A stretch of DNA of 64,000 nucleotides from Bacillota bacterium (GTDB taxonomy: Bacteria; Bacillota; Sulfobacillia; JAIMAT01), in contig JASBVS010000037.1 in the NCBI GenBank assembly GCA_029960955.1, positions 62,001 through 126,000 on the forward strand, in the 5' to 3' direction. A program made the translations under genes and the position numbers. Position 1 is the first letter of the stretch. Each line of letters starts with the position of its first letter. A model generated the notes under the pieces. The model had not been told where the DNA came from and searched no databases. It saw only the letters and a list, made by a program, of their open reading frames with translations. Shown here in pieces: positions 57,000 to 64,000 of this stretch.

Positions 57000-58852
57000 T
57001 CGCTCTCACCCCTCGGTTCGAGGAGGTAGCCCCTGTCCGCCTCGAACATCTGCCGGAAGATCGAGTAGAAGGCGACCAGCCCGCCCAGCGCCGCCAGCCA
57101 GGCAAGCTTGAAGTTGACGCCGTAGGCCGCCACCAGCAGGCCCAGGGAGAGCAGCGCCGGCAGGTAGGTCAGCCCCGGCATGTGGATCGCACCCGCCACC
57201 TCTTCCGACGGGCGCACGCGCCCGTCGCCGTCCGCCGCGTGCTTCTCGTACCAGAGCGCGTCGCGGCTCCGCACCAGCGGGATGACGCGGAAGTTGTAAG
57301 CGGGCACGGGCGAGGGCGTCGCCCACTCCAGCGTGCGCGCGTCCCAGGGATCGGCCCCGGCCTTCCGTCCCGAGGCCAGGCTCCGCACCACGTTGACGAT
57401 GGTGAGCAGCAGGCCCACGCCGAGCACGTAGGCACCGACGGTGGAGAGCAGGTTGTAGACGTCGACTCCCAGCAGCGGCGAGTAGGTGTAGATGCGCCGC
57501 GGCATGCCCAGGAGCCCGCTGAGGTGCATCGGGAAGAAGGTCAGGTTGAAGCCGACGAAGGTGACCCAGAAACTCCACTTGCCCAGCCTTTCATCCAGCA
57601 GCTTCCCGGTCATCTTGGGCAGCCAGTAGTAGGCGGCGGCCAGCATGCTGAAGAGGATGCCGCCGACGGCGACATAGTGGAAGTGGCCGACGACGAAGTA
57701 GGTGTCGGTCAGCTGCAGGTCGGCCGGCGCCGTCGCCAGCATCAGCCCGGTCAGGCCGCCGACGATGAAGACCGGCAGGAAGCCGACCGCGTAGAGCATG
57801 GCCGTGGTGTAGCGGATCCGGCCCCCCCAGAGCGTCAGCAGCCAGGTGAAGACCAGCGCGCCCGTCGGCAGCGAGATCAGCTTGGTGGTCACCATGAAGG
57901 CGTCGTTGACCACCGGCCCCATGCCGGTCGCGAACATGTGGTGCGACCAGACCGTGAAGGAGAGCGAGGTGATGGCAAAGAGCGCGATCACCGCGCCGCG
58001 GTAGCCGAAGAGCGGCTTGCGGGCGAAGGCGGGGATCACCTCGGAGATGATTCCCCAGGCGGGGACCGCCAGGATGTAGACCTCCGGGTGGCCCATGATC
58101 CAGAAGAGGTGCTGCCACATCAGCGCGTTGCCGCCCGCGGCCGGCACGAAGAAGCCCGTGCCGGCGATGCGGTCGAGGAGCAGCAGGATCAGCGCCACGC
58201 TGAAGGGCGGCGCGGAGAAGAGCAGCAGCGCCGACCAGAGGAAGGTGCCCCAGACGAAGACCGGCATGCGCATGAGCGACATGCCCGGCGCGCGCATGTT
58301 GATGATCGTGGTGATGAAGTTGACCGCCGAGACGATGGAGGAGAAGCCGGTCAAGAGCAGGCCCAGGATGTAGAAGTTCTCGCCCGGGCCGGAGAAGGCA
58401 TCCGAGAGCGGCACGTAGTTGAACCAGCCCGCGTCCGGCGCGCCGCCCAGGAACCAGCTCGAGTAGAGGATGACGGCGCCGGCCAGGTAGAGCCAGTAGC
58501 TGAGGGCGTTGAGGCGCGGGAAGGCGACGTCGCGGGCGCCGATCATGATCGGCATGAAGTAGTTGAAGAACGCCGCGGCCAGCGGGATGACCGCCAGGAA
58601 GATCATGGTCGTCCCGTGCATGGTCAGCACCTGGTCGTACGCCTTCGGACCCAGGAAGGCGTTGTCGGGCCGGATCAGCTGGGTGCGCATGAGGAGCGCC
58701 TCGACACCCCCGGCCGCGAACATGATGGTCGAGGTGAGCAGGTAGAGCACCCCGATCCGCTTGTGATCGACCGTCATCAACCAGCTCAGGAACCCGCGCT
58801 CCTCCGCCGTGCGGACCTCCGGCAGTCGAAGCGCCCGTTCCGCAGTGGCCAT
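56996..58852 (-). CDS. ctaD: Cytochrome c oxidase subunit I
   Basis: VDHKRIGVLYLLTSTIMFAAGGVEALLMRTQL, LFWIMGHPEVYILAVPAWGIISEV, VWSHHMFATGM, TDTYFVVGHFHYVAVGG. Confidence 0.97.
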   Translation of the reverse strand: MATAERALRLPEVRTAEERGFLSWLMTVDHKRIGVLYLLTSTIMFAAGGVEALLMRTQLIRPDNAFLGPKAYDQVLTMHGTTMIFLAVIPLAAAFFNYFMPIMIGARDVAFPRLNALSYWLYLAGAVILYSSWFLGGAPDAGWFNYVPLSDAFSGPGENFYILGLLLTGFSSIVSAVNFITTIINMRAPGMSLMRMPVFVWGTFLWSALLLFSAPPFSVALILLLLDRIAGTGFFVPAAGGNALMWQHLFWIMGHPEVYILAVPAWGIISEVIPAFARKPLFGYRGAVIALFAITSLSFTVWSHHMFATGMGPVVNDAFMVTTKLISLPTGALVFTWLLTLWGGRIRYTTAMLYAVGFLPVFIVGGLTGLMLATAPADLQLTDTYFVVGHFHYVAVGGILFSMLAAAYYWLPKMTGKLLDERLGKWSFWVTFVGFNLTFFPMHLSGLLGMPRRIYTYSPLLGVDVYNLLSTVGAYVLGVGLLLTIVNVVRSLASGRKAGADPWDARTLEWATPSPVPAYNFRVIPLVRSRDALWYEKHAADGDGRVRPSEEVAGAIHMPGLTYLPALLSLGLLVAAYGVNFKLAWLAALGGLVAFYSIFRQMFEADRGYLLEPRGESE

Positions 58853-58938
58853 CGCTCACTTCACTCCCCTCGAGGTGATGGATGAGCCCCGCCCGGACGA
58901 GCGAGCGCCGCTGGAGGCACGATGGCCCTCCGCGACGC

Positions 58939-60018
58939 TCACTGGGCCAACGGGTTCTCCAGCGCTGCCTTCACCTGGGGACTCTCGTACGTCTTCTGCG
59001 ACTGCAGGAAGGCGATCAGCTCCTTGATCTGCTGTTCGGTCAGCTTGGGAATGACCATGTCGTTGCCCGGCTTGACCGCCTGCGGGTCGTGCAGCCATGT
59101 CGACAGGTTCTGCGCGTCGTTGGGGACCAGGGTCATCGCGGCGACGCCCAACCGGCTCCCGATTCCGGTCAGGTTGGGGCCGATGATGCCCTTGGCGTCC
59201 GTGCCGTCGATGGTGTGGCAGTTCTTGCAGGTGCCCGGCCCGTCGAAGACCTGCCAGCCGGCCAGCGCGTCACCCGTCAGCTGGGCCACGCCCACGGGAT
59301 GCTGGTGCGAATCCACCCACTTCTGGAAGTCGGCGGGCGACTCCGCCACCACGCGGAGCCGCATGTTGGCGTGGTTGAGCCCACAGAACTCCTTGCACTG
59401 GCCCCAGTAGACGCCCGGCTTGTCGGCCTGGATCCACTCGGTGTTGACGCGGCCGGGAATGGCGTCCAGCGTTCCGGCGATGTTCGGCGCCCAGAAGCTG
59501 TGGATGACGTCCGCCGAGGTGACCTGGAGGTCGACCTTGGCGCCCACGGGGATGTGCATCTCGTTGGCTGTCACGAACTGGTAGTCGGGGTACTGGAACT
59601 CCCACCACCACTGGTGGCCGACCACCTTGATGTGGACGACGTCGGGGCCCTTCGGCGTCTGGGCCAACACGAATTCGTCGCGCAGCGGCGGCACCACGAG
59701 GAAGATGAGGCCGAGCGCGATCACCACCCACCAGGCGATCTCCAGCCTGGGGTTGCCCTCGACCTGCGCCGGTGTCTCCTCCTCGCCGGGGCGGTGACGG
59801 AACCGGATCGCTGCGTAAATCACCAAGCCGATCACGATGATGCCGATGACGCCCAGGAAGCGCATGTCCTCCACCAGCGCCGACCGCTGCAGCTGGGAGA
59901 CCGGGCCGACCGCGTTGAAGTCCGACTGCGGATAGGTCCCACATCCACCCAGCAGCGCCGCCGCCGCCAGAGCGAGTGGCACCAGCGCCACCTTCCTGTG
60001 ACGCCCACCTCCACCCAA
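58939..60018 (-). CDS. ctaC: Cytochrome c oxidase subunit II with fused C-terminal cytochrome c domain
   Basis: Lipobox LAAAALLGGC; Cu-A region WGQCKEFCGLNHANMRL; heme c motif CKNCH; C-terminal MVIPKLTEQQIKELIAFLQSQ. Confidence 0.95.
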   Translation of the reverse strand: MGGGGRHRKVALVPLALAAAALLGGCGTYPQSDFNAVGPVSQLQRSALVEDMRFLGVIGIIVIGLVIYAAIRFRHRPGEEETPAQVEGNPRLEIAWWVVIALGLIFLVVPPLRDEFVLAQTPKGPDVVHIKVVGHQWWWEFQYPDYQFVTANEMHIPVGAKVDLQVTSADVIHSFWAPNIAGTLDAIPGRVNTEWIQADKPGVYWGQCKEFCGLNHANMRLRVVAESPADFQKWVDSHQHPVGVAQLTGDALAGWQVFDGPGTCKNCHTIDGTDAKGIIGPNLTGIGSRLGVAAMTLVPNDAQNLSTWLHDPQAVKPGNDMVIPKLTEQQIKELIAFLQSQKTYESPQVKAALENPLAQ

Positions 60019-60089
60019 GCATCGTCACCTCCCGTCGATCTCGAGCGCCCAGGCGGGGTACTATTCAGACATTAGGCGCTTTTGCCTTG

Positions 60090-60118
60090 ATTATCTATCG
60101 CGCGCAGGTCGATGCCAA
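60090..60118 (-). promoter_or_regulatory. Candidate promoter of the cta cluster
   Basis: Minus: TTGGCA - 17 nt - GATAAT. Confidence 0.5.
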
Positions 60119-60126
60119 GTCAAAAA

Positions 60127-60155
60127 GAACGGCCGGGTCACTCTCCCGGCCGTTC
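60127..60155 (-). terminator. Terminator of ftsH
   Basis: Minus: GAACGGCCGGG-AGAGTGA-CCCGGCCGTTC followed by TTTTTG. Confidence 0.88.
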
Positions 60156-60201
60156 TCAGGGCTCATCACCCTCTTCGCACCCGCTGGCTCGATCTGGCAC
60201 C

Positions 60202-62184
60202 TCAGATCGCGCCCGATGGCGCCTCCGGGTTGGGCCGCGGCGGCAGTGGCAGCCCGGGGTTGATCAGGCCGTGCCGGCCCTCCTCCCGGCCGCCGGCCTG
60301 CTCGTTGGAGCGGGAGACGTCGGAGGCGGCGGCGCGGCGCGCGGGCACGGGCGCTTCCTCCGGCGCGTCCAGGATGCGGCCCTCCAGGATGGCCTGGAGC
60401 TCGTCGCCCTCCAGCGTCTCCCTCTCGAGAAGGCGGTGGGCCAGCGTGTCCAGGCGGTCGCGGTGCTGCCGGATCAGCTCCTTGGCCGTCTCGTAGCGGG
60501 TGGTGACGATCCGGTTGACCTCGCTGTCGATGGCCGCCGCCACCTGCTCGGAGTAGTCCCGCTCCCGGGTCAGCTCGCGACCCAGGAAGGGGCTCGAGGC
60601 CTTGTTCCCGAAGGTGAGCGGCCCCAGCTCCTCGCTCATGCCGAACTCGGTGATCATCTGGCGCGCCATCTTGGTCGCCTTCTCCAGGTCGTCGGCGGCC
60701 CCGGTGGTGATGTCGCCGAAGACCACCTCCTCGGCCGCGCGACCGCCCAGGAGCGCGGTGATGCGGTCGAGGATCTCCTCGCGCGAGGTCAGGTAGCGGT
60801 CCTGCTCGGGCAGCGAGAGGGTGTAGCCGAGCGCGGCGCCGCGCGAGATGATGGAGACCTTGTAGACCGGGTCGGTGTGCAGGAGGAGCTTGCCGACCAG
60901 CGCGTGGCCCCCCTCGTGGTAGGCGACGCGGGTCTTCTCCTCCTCGCTCATGATGCGGCCCTTCCGTTCCGGCCCGCCCGCCATCACCTTGTCGATGGCC
61001 GCCTCGATGTCGCCCATCTCGATCTTCTTCTTCTGCTGGCGCGCCGCCAGCAGCGCCGCCTCGTTGAGGACGTTCTCCAGGTCGGCGCCGGTGAAGCCGG
61101 GGGTCCGGCGGGCGAGCACCTTCAGATCGACGTCGGGAGCCAGCGGCTTGTTGCGCGCGTGCACCTGCAGGATCGCATAGCGACCGTTCAGGTCGGGCCG
61201 TTCCAGCACCACCTGGCGGTCGAAGCGGCCGGGCCGCAGGAGCGCGGGGTCGAGCACGTCCGGGCGGTTGGTGGCCGCCATGACGATGATCCCCTCGTGC
61301 GGGCCGAAGCCGTCCATCTCGACCAGCAGCTGGTTGAGCGTCTGCTCGCGCTCGTCGTGGCCGCCGCCCAGGCCCGCGCCGCGCTGGCGGCCGACGGCGT
61401 CGATCTCGTCGATGAAGACGATGCACGGCGCGTTCTTCTTCGCCTGCTCGAAGAGGTCGCGGACGCGGGCGGCGCCCACGCCGACGAACATTTCGACAAA
61501 GTCGGAGCCGCTGATGCTGAAGAAGGGGACGCCCGCCTCGCCGGCCACCGCCCGGGCCAGCAGCGTCTTGCCCGTGCCCGGCGCGCCCACCAGCAGGACG
61601 CCCTTGGGGATGCGCGCGCCCAGCGCCGCGTAGCGCTTGGGATGCTTGAGGAAGTCGACGATCTCCGTCAGCTCTTCCTTCGCCTCCTCGACGCCGGCGA
61701 CGTCGGCGAAGGTGACGCGGTGCTTGGGATCGTCGACGTTCATCTTGGCCCGGCTGCGGCCGAACTGCATCACGCGGTTCCCGCCGCCCTGCGACGACTG
61801 CATCATGTACATGAAGAAACCCACGATGATCACGATGGGCAGGAGCGTCGTGATCAGCCCGGTCCACCACGGCGGCTGGGTCGGCGGCTGGATGTCCACC
61901 GTCGCCCCCTTGCCGTAGAGCTGCTGGCTGATCTCCTGGATCGACTGCGGCGGCACCGTCGTGGTGAATTCCGTCTTGTCCTTGAGCTGTCCGATCAGCC
62001 TGCCGTCGGTCTGGATCTGGACCTTTTCCACCTGGCCCTGCTGGACCAGGGTGAGAAAGCGATTGTAGGTCACCTGCTCCGGCTGCTTCGTCTCCGTGTG
62101 GGAGAAGAGCTGGAACATGGTGACCACCAGCAGCACCAGCAGGACGTAGAAGGCTAGGCTGCGGATCGCCCGGTTCGAATTCAT
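60202..62184 (-). CDS. ftsH: ATP-dependent zinc metalloprotease FtsH
   Basis: [77 protein letters not shown] zinc site. Confidence 0.97.
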   Translation of the reverse strand: MNSNRAIRSLAFYVLLVLLVVTMFQLFSHTETKQPEQVTYNRFLTLVQQGQVEKVQIQTDGRLIGQLKDKTEFTTTVPPQSIQEISQQLYGKGATVDIQPPTQPPWWTGLITTLLPIVIIVGFFMYMMQSSQGGGNRVMQFGRSRAKMNVDDPKHRVTFADVAGVEEAKEELTEIVDFLKHPKRYAALGARIPKGVLLVGAPGTGKTLLARAVAGEAGVPFFSISGSDFVEMFVGVGAARVRDLFEQAKKNAPCIVFIDEIDAVGRQRGAGLGGGHDEREQTLNQLLVEMDGFGPHEGIIVMAATNRPDVLDPALLRPGRFDRQVVLERPDLNGRYAILQVHARNKPLAPDVDLKVLARRTPGFTGADLENVLNEAALLAARQQKKKIEMGDIEAAIDKVMAGGPERKGRIMSEEEKTRVAYHEGGHALVGKLLLHTDPVYKVSIISRGAALGYTLSLPEQDRYLTSREEILDRITALLGGRAAEEVVFGDITTGAADDLEKATKMARQMITEFGMSEELGPLTFGNKASSPFLGRELTRERDYSEQVAAAIDSEVNRIVTTRYETAKELIRQHRDRLDTLAHRLLERETLEGDELQAILEGRILDAPEEAPVPARRAAASDVSRSNEQAGGREEGRHGLINPGLPLPPRPNPEAPSGAI

Positions 62185-62201
62185 CCTCGCCCTCCTAGCA
62201 G

Positions 62202-62256
62202 GAGCGGGGAGCCGGTGCCGGACCCGACCCGGCTGCTCCCCCACGGCTCCCCGCTC
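62202..62256. repeat. 13-bp perfect inverted repeat in the ftsH 5' region
   Basis: GAGCGGGGAGCCG (62202-62214) / CGGCTCCCCGCTC (62244-62256), ending about 17 nt before the ftsH start. Confidence 0.7.
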
Positions 62257-62292
62257 GCCCCGCAACCGCGGGTCGCGACCAGATGCGAGTTG

Positions 62293-62301
62293 ATTCTATC
62301 A
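62293..62301 (-). promoter_or_regulatory. Candidate extended -10 promoter of ftsH
   Basis: Minus: TGATAGAAT (TGn-TAGAAT) within GCCTATGATAGAATCAAC. Confidence 0.45.
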
Positions 62302-62324
62302 TAGGCTTCTCCCGGCCCCATGCC

Positions 62325-63755
62325 CTAGGAGGCTGGCGCCTCGGCGCGCAGCGCCCACGAGCGGGCGCCGGCGGCGGCCAGGATGCGGCGGTCGGGCAGG
62401 AGCCCGGGACTCCAGACCGGCCGGCCCCGGTGGAGCAGCACGGGCCAGCGGGAACGCGCATCCCGTCCCAGCCCGCGCCTTTCCAGCGCGCGCACGAGGC
62501 GGAGCGGCATCTCCAGCCCGGCCGGCTGCCAGCGGTCCTCGCGGCGCGGCGGGCGGATCGCCAGCCCGCCTTCGGCGAGACAGCGCCCGTCGATCCAGAG
62601 CGGTTGCCAGGCCCCGCCTGGCGCGGCCGGGCGCGGAGCCGGCCCCTCCAGGCGGAAGCGCCAGAAGCGGCCGCCCGGAGCGCGCCAGAGAAGGACGGTG
62701 GCGGGCGGCAGCGCCCAGGCGGTCGCCTCGGGAGCCGTCTCGCGCGGCTGCGGGGGCACCTCCGGCGGCGCGCCGGCGGCGGCGGTCGCCGTCTGGCGGA
62801 CGCGCGCCCCGGCTCCCGCGATCTCGAGGAAGCGCCCCCCGCCCAGTTCCTCCCGGCGCGGGCTGCCGCGCAGGAGCGCCCGGCGCGCGGCTTCCAGGCG
62901 ACGGAAGGCGAGCTGGCGCCCGGGAGCCCCCGCCAGCAGCCGCAGCAGGCGGCGCTGGGCCGCCACGGGCAGGCGGCGGAAGCGGCGGCGGTCGAGGTCG
63001 CCGCCGGCGTCGAGCACCTCCGCGAGGAGAGCGCGCGCCAGCTCGTCCAGCCAGGCTTCCTCGTCCGCCAGCATCTCGGCCAGGTTCCAGAGGCGCTCCC
63101 GCAGGGAGGGGGCGATCCGCTCGAGCCCGGGCAGCACCTCGAGGCGGAGGCGGTTCCGCAGGAAGGCGGGATCGGTGTTGCTGGCGTCCTCCCGCGCTTC
63201 GATGCCCGCCGCCCGGCAGTAGGCGCGCGTCTCCTCGCGGCGAAAGGCGAGAAGCGGCCGCACGAAGGGCGGCCGGCTCCAGCTCATGGCGCCCAGCCCG
63301 CGCCGGCCGGCCCCCCGCAGGAGCCGCATCAGCACCGTCTCCACCCGGTCGTCGGCCTGGTGGCCCAGCGCCACGCGCTCCGCTCCGAGGCGGAGCGCCT
63401 CCTCGCGCAGGGCGCGCAGCCGCAGCTCGCGCCCCGCGCTCTCCACCGACCAGCCCGGCCGGGCGGCCAGGCCGCGGACGTCCACCGCCCGGACCGCCAG
63501 GGGCACGCCGCGGGCCCCGGCCAGCTCCCGGCAGAAACGGGCCTCCGCCGCGCTCTCGGGCCGGAGGCCGTGGTCGACGTAGAGGGCGAAGAGCTCCAGC
63601 GGCCAGAGGCGGCGGACCGCGGCCAGGGCGTCGAGGAGCGCCGAGGAGTCGGGGCCTCCCGAGAACGCCACGAGGACGCGCTGGTGGGGTCCGAAGAGGT
63701 GGCGGGCCAGCGCTTCCTCGACCAGGCGGCGGCGGAACCGCTCCACCTCGTCCAT
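62325..63755 (-). CDS. tilS: tRNA(Ile)-lysidine synthase
   Basis: RVLVAFSGGPDSSALLDALAAV, LALGHQADDRVETVLMRLLRGAGRRGLGAM, REDASNTDPAFLRNRLR. Confidence 0.95.
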   Translation of the reverse strand: MDEVERFRRRLVEEALARHLFGPHQRVLVAFSGGPDSSALLDALAAVRRLWPLELFALYVDHGLRPESAAEARFCRELAGARGVPLAVRAVDVRGLAARPGWSVESAGRELRLRALREEALRLGAERVALGHQADDRVETVLMRLLRGAGRRGLGAMSWSRPPFVRPLLAFRREETRAYCRAAGIEAREDASNTDPAFLRNRLRLEVLPGLERIAPSLRERLWNLAEMLADEEAWLDELARALLAEVLDAGGDLDRRRFRRLPVAAQRRLLRLLAGAPGRQLAFRRLEAARRALLRGSPRREELGGGRFLEIAGAGARVRQTATAAAGAPPEVPPQPRETAPEATAWALPPATVLLWRAPGGRFWRFRLEGPAPRPAAPGGAWQPLWIDGRCLAEGGLAIRPPRREDRWQPAGLEMPLRLVRALERRGLGRDARSRWPVLLHRGRPVWSPGLLPDRRILAAAGARSWALRAEAPAS

Positions 63756-63799
63756 GGACGATCCTCCCGGGCTCGAGTATAGCCGGCGCCCTCGCGGCC

Positions 63800-64000
63800 T
63801 CAGCGCGCGGGAAGCAGCCGCACGGCCACCACGGTCAGGTCGTCCTCCGGCTCCCCCCCGGCCGCCGCCACCGCCAGCCCGAGCAGCCGTTCGGCGGTCT
63901 CCTGCGGGCCGCCCAGGAGCGGGTGACGAAGGAGCTGGCCGAGCCTGGCGACGCCTTCCGCGCCGGCGCCGAAGGCGGCCGGGACGCCGTCGGTCACCAG
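63800..64000 (-). CDS. spoIIE: Stage II sporulation protein E, C-terminal PP2C-like phosphatase end (partial)
   Basis: LVTDGVPAAFGAGAEGVARL...GEPEDDLTVVAVRLLPAR (terminal DDLTVV motif), directly upstream of tilS-ftsH as in Bacillus. Confidence 0.75.
   Translation of the reverse strand: MVTDGVPAAFGAGAEGVARLGQLLRHPLLGGPQETAERLLGLAVAAAGGEPEDDLTVVAVRLLPAR

Noticed and set aside
57182-62157. Plus-strand ORFs 57182-58885 and 60112-62157
   Set aside because: Exact antisense of ctaD and ftsH, which have clear motifs.

Overview
This 64 kb window of very high GC chromosome comes from a spore-forming Bacillota-like bacterium. Spore genes present are spoIIGA, spoVT, an alpha/beta SASP, a spoVB-like gene and a spoIIE fragment. 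Most CDSs are on the minus strand and the content is mainly housekeeping: a reduced ftsQ-ftsZ-spoIIGA locus, trpD-trpCF-trpB-trpA, mdh/malic enzyme/sucCD, a cytochrome c maturation (ccm) cluster, serA plus a class V aminotransferase, a pair of M16 peptidases, a heme-copper oxidase (cta) cluster, and ftsH-tilS-spoIIE. I saw no CRISPR array, prophage, tRNA or rRNA, and no classical defence island. The strongest non-routine signals are: (1) a trp-operon T-box leader with one Stem I (UGG specifier) followed by two antiterminator/terminator modules, with its promoter embedded in the sucD stop codon; (2) a CcmE with a CxxxY motif in place of HxxxY (System I*-type cytochrome c maturation), with an uncharacterised exported protein inside the cluster; (3) three genes (SASP, spoVT, and a DUF421/YetF-like membrane protein) preceded by closely similar sigma-G-like promoters, which points to a spore role for the DUF421 protein; (4) a long, relatively AT-rich unexplained 5' leader before the S-adenosylmethionine decarboxylase gene; (5) several diverged or catalytically degenerate family members: an MreB-like protein, a tyrosine-recombinase-like domain, and a DUF255 protein without its CxxC. 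All calls come from reading the sequence; no database searches were run.
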